A stretch of DNA of 64,000 nucleotides from Moniliophthora roreri (Eukaryota > Basidiomycota > Agaricomycetes > Agaricales > Marasmiaceae): positions 62,001 through 126,000 of the forward strand of contig LATX02000004.1 of the NCBI GenBank assembly GCA_001466705.2. The letters run 5' to 3'. Both the position numbers and the translations under genes were made by a program. Every line of letters starts with the position of its first letter. Within the stretch, counting starts at the first letter, position 1. The notes under the pieces were generated by a model. It saw only the letters and a list, made by a program, of their open reading frames with translations. It searched no databases and was not told where the DNA came from. Of this stretch, positions 1 through 10,160 are shown piece by piece.

Positions 1-835
1 AGCACTGGTTCGGACTACACGATTGGGCGAGCGTGCTCCCAGGCTGGTATGGGTCACCCGATCGTGATGCACCGTAAACCCTAAGGTTTTGAACGGGTAT
101 TTCGTATCTTGTCCTAATACACGCACAATGTGGAGATTCGGCAACTGTCCCTCCTTGAGGCGACTTCGGGAGAAGGTCCTCAGGAGTCGTTCTGGAACCA
201 GGGAATCCGAATACGTGAAGATATCGAGAGATCTAATCGCGCTGAATTCGTTCGAAACCAATTCGAGAACTGATTTGGAGTATAAATATTGTTTGGGATG
301 TAGGTCCAATGTAAGGTAAAGAATTCGATCGCGATGGAGGAATAGGTTCGATGACGTCAGGTAATGAAGGACCTGTTTCTCGTCGTCTGCCTCGAAGGAG
401 TGAATTTGGAAGGTGATTGTAAGTGGGACGCTCCGTGAGCGTTTGACGTGACGGCTGATATGATCTTCAATGATTTGTGGTGAAGGATACTTGATCCAGG
501 TGGATAGGCTAATAAAAAGTGTAGCCCAGACTTGGGGTGTAGAAAGGGCAACGTTTCTCCAGAGACGGCAGACTCTGGAAATAAGTGATGCCTTTGATTT
601 CGCCGAGGTATATACAGGACCATCATGTTGCTTGCGAATGAATTTTGGAGATTTCAAACGGGTCAGATTATTCGCATCGACGGCAAGTGATATAATGTGG
701 GAAAGAATTTCTGGAGAGAGTTTCTGGATTGGAGAAGCGGTCGATTTAACACGATACACCGAACGCGGCCTAACGACAAGGATGAGTGAGTGAAGAACGA
801 TAAAGGAGTAGCACAGTATCTTACTTGAACGACAT
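1..835 (-). CDS. F-box protein, 3' end cut by window edge
   Basis: Exons 825-835 and 1-769 on the minus strand, joined by a 55 nt GT-AG intron; the gene runs off the left edge. All 260 visible codons are open. The start is the ATG at 835, which makes a four-residue first exon. Residues about 17-88 look like a fungal F-box: LSPEILSHII near residue 21, then VCRLWRNVALSTPQVWATL at 70-88, the usual C-x-x-W-x-x-V-A...P-x-L/V-W pattern. The rest is leucine-rich without a recognised repeat. F-box proteins bind SKP1 in SCF ubiquitin ligases and carry a substrate-binding C-terminus; the substrate cannot be told here. This large family is expanded in Agaricomycetes. The F-box call is fairly secure; the C-terminal part is unknown because it is truncated. 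Confidence 0.8.
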
Positions 836-1787
836 GGTGGTTGAGGAGCAAGGAGCTGATTTGATCACGGTTCTGCTAACCTAAAACTGGGTACATAGAG
901 TCTTTAGCGGGCGAGTACCTGTCGCAGCCGCGTATGACACATTTCTAGATAAACGGGATCAGTGAGGCACGACTTGAAGCAGAACCGTGGGACATGCGAT
1001 GGTTGATCTTGTCTCTCACCACCACTAGTGCCATCCTCTGTCAATGTTTTCGAGCCGAGTCTTCGCCTGGGATCTGGAAATCGGAAAGATAGTTTGTCAA
1101 GGTATCAATGAGTAATAAGGTTTGGGAAGCTGGTAACACCGAGGTGCGTTCAGTTTGTTTCCACCGGGATTCATGTCGACCTGTTATGTAGGAATTTTTA
1201 TACCCTCTATCGCCAATCATGCATGTATGATATACTATCAACCATGAATGATGTAAGAAAAGAGGAAAGTTTCTGATTATCATCAAGATTGTCCCTTTGA
1301 TAGTGCAAACTTTGACGGCTGCTAGGAAGGGAGAGGCCTCCATTGTGCTTTCCGCTACATATCTCTCGCCAGGCTTCCGCCTTCATCCAGGTGTTCTGTC
1401 GTCAAAGCACTCTCGATGGCCGTTCGCTTTAGCGCTAGCCACATAGTCAATGTTTGGCAGCTTCAAGTGACCACAATGACGCAATATCCGACGACTCGTC
1501 CTCTACAACAGCTCTTGAGCCCAAAGGGTTTCATCTAACAAGGCCGTGAGTCGCACGAAACTTGCCTGTTGAAGTCATAAAAAGGCTAACATGACTACCC
1601 CAGGCGTTTTTCGCTATGTCCGTATCACCGGCTGCGCAGTGAGTTTGAAGCCCTACATCGCAACGAAGGTTATCTCCGTGCCAATGCTACGTTATCCTTC
1701 AACTTACTTCCGTCGCTAGGTTCATCCGCAGCTTGGTCTTGCGATGAACCGCTCAACCAAAAATGTGATTATGGTTAGTATGACTGG
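836..1787. other. Intergenic, no gene seen
   Basis: Upstream region shared by the leftward F-box gene and the rightward secreted-protein gene. The short ORFs here, including a 100-codon one on the minus strand at 1041-1343, show no motif or splice pattern that would support a gene. Confidence 0.5.
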
Positions 1788-1794
1788 TATAAAA
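1788..1794 (+). promoter_or_regulatory. TATA box of the secreted repeat-protein gene
   Basis: TATAAAA lies 96 nt upstream of the ATG at 1890, a normal spacing for a strongly expressed fungal gene. The call rests on sequence and position only. Confidence 0.6.
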
Positions 1795-1889
1795 GCCTGG
1801 AGGCTCCAGCAAATTCCTTCACCAAAACTTGCTACTCGTCGCATTCTATTTTAACCACTTGTTCACACTTTCAGATCTTTTCATTCGAT

Positions 1890-2610
1890 ATGAAAACTTT
1901 CCGACTTGCTCCCGCTTTCCTCGCACTCGCTATGGCTTCATACGCCATTGCGGTGAGTACACCTGTACTCACATTTGAACTCCCGTTTACTGACTACGCT
2001 TCTTCAGCTCCCTATTCAGCCTGGTGCTGATTTAAGTGTCAAGGTCAAAGCCGACACTGGTGGTGTACCCCCTCTTCCACCACTTCCACAGGACGGGAGC
2101 GAGCCTGAGCCTCCTCATCAGCGCCGGGGTGACGACGTTCCGCCGCCGCCGCCGCCTGCCCCTAACGATGTTCTATCACCTACCGACTCTCCTTTGCCAC
2201 CACTAGAGGGAAATGGACAGGCGCCTCCCCCTCCTGCTAATCATCGTCGCCAGAATATCCCACCGCCACCACCACCACCGCCTGCTGGCAACGACGTTCC
2301 GCCATCTACCAACCGTCTCCCACCACCAGAGACAAATGGCCGAGCGCCTCCCCCTCCTGCTAATCATCGTCGCCAGAATATCCCACCGCCACCACCACCA
2401 CCGCCTGCTGGCAACGACGTTCCGCCATCTACCGACCCTCTTCCACCACCAGAGACAAATGGCCGAGCACCTCCCCCTCCTGCTAATCATCGTCGCCAGA
2501 ATATCCCACCGCCACCGCCGCCTGCTGGCAACGACGTTCCGCCACCTATTGACCCTCTTCCACCACTTCCACAGGATGGAACAAAGCCTGAGCCCCCAAT
2601 TCGGGGTTGA
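1890..2610 (+). CDS. Secreted proline-rich repeat protein, candidate Kex2-processed precursor
   Basis: Exons 1890-1952 and 2008-2610, with a 55 nt intron removing GTGAGT...CAG; the product is 221 aa. Exon 1 alone encodes a signal peptide (MKTFRLAPAFLALAMASYAI, ending at Ala21). The mature part is about half proline. It has a diverged first segment with HQRR (58-61) and then three tandem 41-residue units, each with HRR followed by QNIPP, a run of six to eight prolines, AGNDVPP and LPPPETNGRAPPPPAN. The Arg-Arg pairs at 60-61, 101-102, 142-143 and 183-184 fit Kex2-type cleavage. Known fungal families with this plan are Kex2-processed repeat proteins, which include repellents and peptide-toxin-like RiPP precursors. 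It could instead be a plain cell-wall proline-rich protein. No cysteine is present and no modifying enzyme gene lies beside it. Confidence 0.75.
2218..2575 (+). repeat. Three 123-bp in-frame tandem repeats
   Basis: Matching positions recur at 2221, 2344 and 2467, an exact 123-bp period. The first two units are nearly identical at the DNA level; the last lacks two proline codons. They lie wholly inside the coding exon and encode the HRR-QNIPP unit, so copy number can change by slippage or unequal exchange without breaking the frame. Confidence 0.9.
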
Positions 2611-3511
2611 GACGAACGGGCACCCTCTCCTCCTGCTCGTCATTAAACGTCTTATTGTAGAGCTCAAATGAGCTCTTTACGTTCCTTTCTTATTTCTGCA
2701 TGGATATAAACCTTGATGTGATGGACTTTGATAAGAAAATCTCTAGTAGTTAGTACGGACCCAGATATCTGCATTGTCTTGTCAAAAACACAAATATACT
2801 ACTTTTGTGGACCGTAAAGTTCAGGTTAACTGGATTGAGGCCCGGCAGCTCTTAGTCCTTCATGTTATTGCTGATTATCATTTCATGAAAACCCAGATTC
2901 TTTAATCAGCTCCCAACTGCCTGTCTGTAAAGCTAATAACTTAGCGCTCAGCGCTTGTCTTATCAACACGTGACAATGGTATCCCTCACTCTTTCCCCAA
3001 GCTACTCGAGTTGTCTATTGGCGGATAATGGGTCTTTTCTGGCTTCTGGTGCGTATTCTTATCAATGTCACACCGATTTGTGAAAATTACTTTTTACCTA
3101 GCAAAGGACGTCACTGCTACGGCGCTTTGACCGTTTAAATAACGATGGGCTGGAAACGCCGTATGCCACTTGAGCCACCCCGATATTTCATCAGCACTTG
3201 TTTGCCTTGGAAGGAAACTGGTCTCTTGTTATAACCAGTCATGACGAGCATTCAAGCAGTCCCAGTCATCCCTTGTCATCTTACTTGGATCATCCGTCAT
3301 ACCGTTTCCGCCTCGTGGCAACAAGCCCTTTGACTTGATGATGATCATGATGATTCCCGGCAGCTGGTCTTTGTGGTAGTCAAAGCTACACGAGGCGAAC
3401 GCACAAAGACCCCATCACATGTGTTCAGTCTTCAAAGCGGATATCACTGGTTTTTAAGTAGGCCTACTTCAGCATTGTGCTCGCTCCCTTTCATTCACTT
3501 GCATCGCAGTC
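2611..3511. other. Intergenic, no gene seen
   Basis: Holds the 3' flank of the secreted repeat gene and the upstream region of the basic protein gene. I saw no ORF with coding character. Confidence 0.5.
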
Positions 3512-4276
3512 ATGGTGACCACTCGCAGCCAAACGGCCAAACGACACCAACCTACCAGAACCAAGGCCACACCTCGTCGCAGCGCACGTATTGCGTTGAA
3601 AGACCGAAAGCCTATTTCTTCGTCTCGGAAAGGCAAAGGGAAGGCAGCCCCAATGCCGAGATTAGCGCATTCCACAAAGACAAAGAATCGTCTCCCAGCA
3701 CCTCGACCCAAATCTGCTGCTGGTAAACGCGTTCGACTCGTCACACCTCTTCCAGATGGCGATGCACAAAGAAGCTGGCCCTCAACGCCCAACGCACCCC
3801 GAAAACCTACACAATCGCTTCCCAGACCGGTATTGAAGCCAGACCTCCCTGCCCATCTCTCCGCGTCACCATCTTCGTTCGATGAGGAAACGATGACACC
3901 TACACCTACTGTATCCAATTTTCATGCCCGGGATCGTATGCTCATCCGAGACGAGACGCCTCTTCTTGGCTCTCCTTCCCCACACGAATACCCTCACCGA
4001 CATATACATCTATCGCCCAACGACATTTGCAACAGTATTCCAGGCACATGGCATCGTTCGCCCAATTCATGTACTCGTCGACTCGTAATCATCCCAGACG
4101 ACGTTTCCGTGCAAGCAGAATACGAAAGGGAGTTGAAGAGGCAGAAGAGATATGACAAGATTTTTAAAGAACAGTATGATCTGTTGATGCAGGGAAAGGA
4201 GGAGAGTGATCGGAAGGTTAGAGAGATGTTGGCGAGGCGGCGGGTGAGAGAGGCAGATGCGATGGATTGCAATTAA
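3512..4276 (+). CDS. Basic coiled-coil protein of unknown function
   Basis: Single-exon ORF of 254 aa. The first 110 residues are strongly basic and rich in Ser, Pro and Arg (TTRSQTAKRH, RRSARIALKDRK, SRKGKGKAA), suggesting a disordered, possibly nuclear or nucleic-acid-binding tail. Residues about 185-250 form a charged helix containing PDDVSVQAEYERELKRQKRY. I do not recognise the family. A decayed copy of its last two thirds lies at about 9740-10160 on the other strand, and conservation between the copies of the PDDV-VQAEYERE-RQKRYD stretch supports this as a true coding sequence. The start is the first ATG of the frame. Confidence 0.75.
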   Translation: MVTTRSQTAKRHQPTRTKATPRRSARIALKDRKPISSSRKGKGKAAPMPRLAHSTKTKNRLPAPRPKSAAGKRVRLVTPLPDGDAQRSWPSTPNAPRKPTQSLPRPVLKPDLPAHLSASPSSFDEETMTPTPTVSNFHARDRMLIRDETPLLGSPSPHEYPHRHIHLSPNDICNSIPGTWHRSPNSCTRRLVIIPDDVSVQAEYERELKRQKRYDKIFKEQYDLLMQGKEESDRKVREMLARRRVREADAMDCN

Positions 4277-4464
4277 GTCGGCGGCGAACTGGTGAAAGGA
4301 CTTGGATTATGTTTTCATGCCCTATGCACATGCACTCAAGATTCTACCCTTCCTTTATGTTAATTTATATCCCCGTCTGTATTATAGTTAAATTTCTGTA
4401 CCGCGAGATCAAATTATTAAAGCATCATGTAAATGGCTTATCAGATGAGATAGAAGAAATCAGA

Positions 4465-5336
4465 GACACGGGTTATGGCTCAGTTTGGTGTGTATAAAAT
4501 TGTGGATATAGGAATATTTTAACTAATCAGAAAGATAGGATTACTGCCATGCCCTCTCATATTCAACATTTGCAAGATCAGAAGATTGGCCTCCAATATG
4601 ATCTATGTCCAACAGACAAATGGGTTACCTTTGCAGAATCATGGCTGTCACAGGCACATAGCATATTAAGCCAATATAGAATTCCAAAAGACAATCTGGA
4701 GGACTATTGTGAGTTGTAGTTATGCTCTCATTCTGATTTACATCAACTGATCTGCAACAGCCATTCTTAGTTATTTCAGGCTTTATCTCCAGTGTGAAGA
4801 TAAACAGCCAACACAGACCAGTAGCAAGACCTCAATTGATTAGCCTGTCTATCTCTTTATTAGCCCAATACCTTGCCCTTCAGACCAAGAAACCACCTGG
4901 ATCTCTTGGCTGCAGAGAGCAAAGTACTTCTGATCATTTGATTCCACAGGGCATGTGGAGATCCCTAAGGATATACAGCAGTCTCTAGGCCTTCCCTCAT
5001 TTACATCAAGTATTGAAATCTAGCATATATCATGGGATCACATTGTCTACAATGCCCTGCAATAGCTCCATATCATTAATAGTTTTGATCCAACAACAAC
5101 TGCCTTTGCCCAATTTCTTGGTTTTCCAACCCTTGAGGTAATAGGTGACAAAGCTCAATTTGAAGAGATTGAAGGTATGTGCCATTCTTTTATCATGTCC
5201 TCTCTACATTGCTCAGCTATGAATCAAATCAGAAGAGTCTTTTCATAATGCTAAAGCTATAGATATAGATGGTAAACTTGCTGCATTGCTATCTAAGCTC
5301 AAAATAGATCCAAAAAGAGGATGTTATGAATATTGA
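4465..5336 (+). pseudogene. 5'-truncated, stop-riddled copy of the N-motif/kinase-like family (copy 1)
   Basis: Aligns with the last four exons of the copy at 6813-8878 at both DNA and protein level. Retained pieces are the SWLSQAHSIL motif (near 4645), the FDPTTTAFAQ-like segment (near 5090), an EEIE|E splice junction and the natural end KIDPKRGCYEY at 5336. The homologous exon has at least four in-frame stops. Two fall at codons that are TGG (tgg to tga) and CAG (to tag) in the intact copy. The 5' boundary at about 4465 lies just beyond the neighbouring gene, so nothing upstream of the seventh exon was carried. Not functional as it stands. Confidence 0.8.
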
Positions 5337-6712
5337 TTGAGGTCAATGGTTAACACTTGACAGTTTTATAACCTGCAGAGTTGTAGGATTAAAACATTTA
5401 CTTGCTAAATATAGCATCAAGTATATCTAGACAAAAAAAAAAACACTTATCCAAGTTATTCAAAGCTAATAAATGGCTCAATACATTTGATGTACAGATG
5501 TGAGGTTTGTATAGAGCATTCAGTGTTCACCAAGGCCTTGAGGCACCCATCACTTGTATATTTGACTGAGTCACCATAGTTGTATAGACAGTACCTAAAC
5601 AGCCTGTAGAATTTTTTTTTTAGTTTGAATTACATGAAAAGAAGTAAAATGAATGTTTACATACCTGCAGCCTTTCTGGTTCTGCAACTTCACCCTAGCC
5701 CATATCATCATCTACTCCTGCTACTCCAATCTCTTCTCATCTCTAAGTAAGTCCCTCATTGTCTATTCATCCAGTAACTTGTTACATTGACAATGCATGA
5801 CATACTCTTAGTTCCTTTATGGCACATAACATATCTGAGTTGCAGTTGTGGTATGAGTCAGTCTGAATGTCTCAAGTTCATTTCCCATAGCCAATCACAG
5901 AGTGAGACCCTGAAACAACCATACTAAGGACCAGCCCCACATGACTGTTTCAGGTTCAAATAATAGAATGTAGTTAGTAGTTTCTTGCCTGAAGAGGATT
6001 CTAGCTTAACCTGTGCTAGTCCAACATTATTTATAGTTAGTATTTTAGTGTTCAAGAGAGGGGCTGAGAGTTCTACAGATTCAGTGACAATGGTGAGGTA
6101 GTGCTTATTCACTGCAGACAAAGGTAGCAGGTTGAGAAACCATGTGAAGTAATATGAAACCTCAGTGGTTGTAGAAGCCAATTTCTAATATAGCAAATGT
6201 TAATGGTCTGCAAAGTCATCCTGGCATGCTTCATGCTCACCATGTTCTGTGTTACAAACATTTGCCCAATTGAAGATGACTATCTCCTTCCAAATATCAT
6301 GGTGAGCAGGATTTGGCAAGCATTTACTACTTGGAGTTGAGGTATAAGTAGGGATGACCACTACATCTGCATTAGGCCTTTCAGCAGCACAATAGTACCT
6401 GGACTTTCATTTTGAAGGGATATCAATGGCACAAATGAGATATTGTGAATTCTGTATTGGTATGTTTAGTGTTTATGCTCTAGAAAAAGCTGAGCATATG
6501 AATCCAGACTAAGCAAATGTCTTTACTAGCAATCCAGTACTATAATGCCCATTAAAACTCACACCCTACTCTGTATTAGATTATAAGGCTAGCTAGCAAT
6601 GCAGCAAGTTTATTATCTACATCCATAGCCTCTTCTACATTCATGTGATTATAATTGAATGGACTCCCAAACTATTCACAGCCTGTGTAACTCCTTGCAA
6701 CTGCATCCATCT
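5337..6712. other. AT-rich debris between family copies 1 and 2
   Basis: AT-rich, with stops in all frames. The only coding-looking part is the possible retroelement piece at 5924-6470 on the minus strand, listed separately. No intact gene is supported. Confidence 0.5.
5924..6470 (-). mobile_element. Possible decayed Ty1/copia-type protein fragment
   Basis: Minus-strand reading gives an 85-codon ORF containing VNKHYLTIVTESVEL, then LTINNVGLAQVKLESSSGKKL and YLNLKQ. This resembles the region just after the aspartic-protease site of copia polyproteins (a short beta-rich stretch ending in a VPNLKQ-like motif). Upstream in the same frame there is more coding-looking sequence broken by stops. The catalytic DSGA motif is not visible and no LTRs were found, so this is a tentative call on a degraded relic. 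Confidence 0.3.
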
Positions 6713-6812
6713 ATTAATCTGAATCAATGTCTATTATGCTCTCCACTGGATTGATTGTGAGTTTGGATAGCAGTATGGTGAGTTCATCAACCACATCTAT
6801 GGCTTTAGTGTC

Positions 6813-8878
6813 TTAAGGAGATTCTAATTTTGTGCATGACTAAGCAATATGAAACAAACATAACAAAAGTATGGCACAAACCTTCAATCTCTTCAAAGCA
6901 GGCTTCATCACCTATCACTTCCAGAAGTGGATAACCAAGAGACTGAGCAAAGGCAGTTGTTGTTGGATTAAAGCCCTTTATGACATGAAGCTGATGCAGA
7001 GCATTGTAGGTAATGCAATCCCACCAGCAATGAGGAAATTCAAGCCATGATGTGAAGGAAGGAAGCCCTAAAGAAAGTCTAATGTCTTCAGGAATCTTCT
7101 TATTACCAGAAGGGTCAAAAGACCAGAAATATTTTAATCCCTGCAGCCAAGAATTCCAGGTGGTCTCTGGGTCTGAAGGATAAGGTATTGGTAGAATGAA
7201 AAGGTAGACTGGTTTATCAGTTGAAGCATTGCTGCTTGTTTGTGTTGAATGTTTATCTTCATATTGGAGACTGAGCCAGAGACCATCCATTATAGCTGTT
7301 GTGAGTTAGTTAATGTATATTAGAATAGAGGCATGACTATAGCTTACAACAGTCCTCCAAATCACTTTCTTGGAATCCACATTGGCTTAAGATGCTATGT
7401 GCCTGTGACAGCCATGAATCCCACCATTCCTCACTAGAAACCAGGTCATAGCCAACACCAAACTCCTGATCTTGCAAATGTTGAATATTCAAGGGTAGGA
7501 CAGTAATTCTATCTTTCTAATTAGCCCAAAATATTCCTATCTCTATGATCTCATACACACCGGACTAAGCCATCACCCATGTTAACCCAGCTTTCCTGCA
7601 TCTCATCTGGTAAGCCTCTTACACCCCATGGTTTATAATGCCACTTCTCCATGTCCCCTGGCCATTGAGCAATAATCCTGTGATGGGTTCTGCTGTATAC
7701 TGTGCCAGACAGGCATGACAGTACAGATTGGGCATTCTTGTTGGACACCTTTTCCCAGGTCAATTTGTAGGTGCAGCAAATTCCTTTGATGATATCCTGG
7801 GTGGAGAGTGTATGAGTGAGGAAGGAAATGAGGGTGTTGGAGTCACTGTATGTCTGAAGTGATAGAGAAGGGCATTCATCACTGGTGACTGAGTTTGTCT
7901 TGAAACCAGATGCAGTAAAAGACTGTACACCAGAGTAATCAACAAATGGACCTGTGCATAGCATTCCAGTTCTTGGGTGAAGCCATAATTCACCAAAGTC
8001 CTAGAATCATTAAGTTTTCAATACAGAGTAGGGAAAGATAGAAGCTTAACACACCATTGTCCCAGTATGCATTACTCCAAACTGCAGAGAGAAGGATAAG
8101 TCAGAATATGTGCAGAGCTTGAGCATGCTGAACATACAAGGTAGTCAAGATATGTGTAAAGAAGAGGTGAGAACCCATTTCGTTCAAAGATGTGTGCTAC
8201 AGGAACAAGAGCTGCATGGAATGTTGAAGTGTTATATGAATTTGGAAAGACACTGAACTGCCTCACCATCATAAAAGATCAGGGCTGGTAGAGCAAATTG
8301 GCCATCATTGTAACCAAAGAGTTGGGCAACAGTCACATCCCTAGGAGTGATGAAGGTGTTACTTCAAGTTTACCATGTTCATAATAAGAGGCATGTACCT
8401 GACATGAGAAAACTGCTGAAAGTCTCGATGGAAGGTCTGCAAAAAAGCAAAATTGTAAGTATTTTGTGGCTCAAAAGAATGCTCCGCGCATACCTCAGAT
8501 GCATCCGGACCACTGTATGTAATATGCAAGAACTCCGAGTCTTTATCTTCACCTTGGATACTAGCAATATTGACAGTACGATGGGCATCCACATTCCGCC
8601 AACTTCGATCCTTGAAATCGGTTCTTCTGGCCTTCGTCCTTGTCAGGGTCTTCTTGATACGGATTTTGCCCAATGGAATCCGTGTAAACTGAGCGATCCT
8701 TGTGTCAGTAATGCTCAAATGAGGGCAGTCAACACACCTCGTCCCAAATTGTTCGCTCTCCCTTCTCTCCGTTCACGTACTGAACTAGATTCCCCTGGAC
8801 ATAATTATGTTGGTCCCTTGCGATATTTGTGAAACTCCCGCCCTCAATGATAAACCTGGATGCTCCTTGAAAGGACAT
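6813..8878 (-). CDS. N-motif/kinase-like family protein (copy 2), nearly complete
   Basis: Ten exons on the minus strand: 8738-8878, 8494-8688, 8399-8436, 8267-8340, 8138-8211, 8055-8081, 7557-8000, 7348-7516, 6882-7295, 6813-6823; 528 aa. Start is the ATG at 8878; the longer frame upstream begins with GTG. The N-terminus has GASRFIIEGGSFTNIARDQ. The middle has SEFLHITYSGPDA, FHRDFQQFSH and VAQLFGYNDGQFALPALIF, a pattern like a degenerate kinase N-lobe (an acidic/aromatic stretch, then an H...LFG...PAL motif). The C-terminal half has SWLSQAHSIL and YFWSFDPSG...IPEDIR. No kinase catalytic HRD or DFG is visible. The last exon hits TAA after ESP, whereas the relatives' frame would continue about 30 codons to 6714. 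An uncharacterised Agaricomycete family; function unknown. Confidence 0.75.
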
Positions 8879-9739
8879 GGTTAGGATGGCGATGGCGGTG
8901 GGTAAAAACAAGCCTGGGGCAGCGTTCAACGCAAGTATGGAAGAATCACCGATAGCAGTGGTCACAGGGCTTTGATTTTGATAGATCGAATCTCATGGCT
9001 GTGTTTATTCTTTTCCCTATGGACCATGGTAACGAAGAGTTTGAGCGCCAGTGCAGCACAGATGAACGAAATTTTGCGTACGTTTAGGACATCGACTGAA
9101 GCTTCACTGCGTTGAAGTGCTCGTTCGATTTTTAAATTGATGTCCGTTCTGTGTATGACTTTGGTGGTAAGATTTCGAAATTAAGCAGGAGAAAGTTTAG
9201 ACGCTGGCAAAGGAAGACCAGAGTTGATCTCATTTCCTCGCCAAAACTAGGTGGAGCTAGACTGAGACTCGAGGCCAGCCACTGCACAGTTGGGGCAACC
9301 TGACACATTAGCATAGACTCCAATCGACTGTCATCGAACCGTGCAAATGGTGGTTCCGAGTCTAAGGCGGAGCACACGTCAGTCGGGAAGCCGAATGGGC
9401 CCTACCTTCAGTGTCCAAGCCCGTTCGTACAACTTCTTTCCCTCTTCCACAAAATCAACTGAAAAAAAAATAAAATAAAATAAGATGAAAATAAGAAACT
9501 AGAAGGAACGAAACTGCTGAGCCTAGAACTCGCATGCGTTTCAACGTGCAGTTAGTGAAAGAATGTAAGTGTGTTAACGAGCCTGAGACAGGGTCAAAAT
9601 CTATTTATTCAACTCGTGTAGGTGAGGTGACAAGATGATGCGATCGATGGAACGCTGGGAACTGTCGATGTAACGTTGGAATCTCCACAGTAAAAGTAGG
9701 AAGGTACATTGTCCGGGGCCTCGATCGCGATCCAGGATG
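8879..9739. other. Intergenic, no gene seen
   Basis: Upstream flank of copy 2. An 81-codon minus-strand ORF at 9132-9377 has no recognisable feature. Base composition returns to the window average here. Confidence 0.4.
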
Positions 9740-10160
9740 ATGGTGGATATACCGCACCCCATCGCATCCATCACCCGCATGTTTGTCGACATCTCTCAAA
9801 CCCTTTGATAACGTTCCTCCTTTCCCTGCACCGATAAGTCATTTGCTCCCCGTCATACCTCTTCTGCCTCCTCATCTCCCTCTCATATTCCGCTTGTACG
9901 GGTACATCGTCTGGGATAGCTATCAATCGACATGTGCAGGAATCGGAAGAACGTGACCATGCTTCGGGCATAGAGTGTGCGATGTCGTTGGGGCTAAGTG
10001 GATGTGCGGGTATTAGTATGAGGAAGGAGAGTCAAGGAGAGGCATCAGATCCCAAATCGCCTGTCCGAGAACAACTGGTGCGGATGTCACCAACTCCTCA
10101 TCAACTAAGGACTACGACGCGGAGAGATGAGCAGGGCACCGCCAACTTTGATGACAGCAA
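9740..10160 (-). pseudogene. Decayed partial copy of the basic coiled-coil gene at 3512
   Basis: Minus-strand reading gives HPLSPNDIAHSMPEAW, then IPDDVPVQAEYEREMRRQ, matching HLSPNDICNSIPGTW and IPDDVSVQAEYERELKRQ of the intact protein. DNA similarity continues upstream (CATCTCTCCGCGTC shared exactly) and downstream (GCAGGGAAAGGAGGA). The copy has an in-frame TAA just before the LSPND segment, a frame change there, and no equivalent of the basic N-terminus. It is a fragment in inverted orientation about 6 kb from its parent. Confidence 0.8.
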
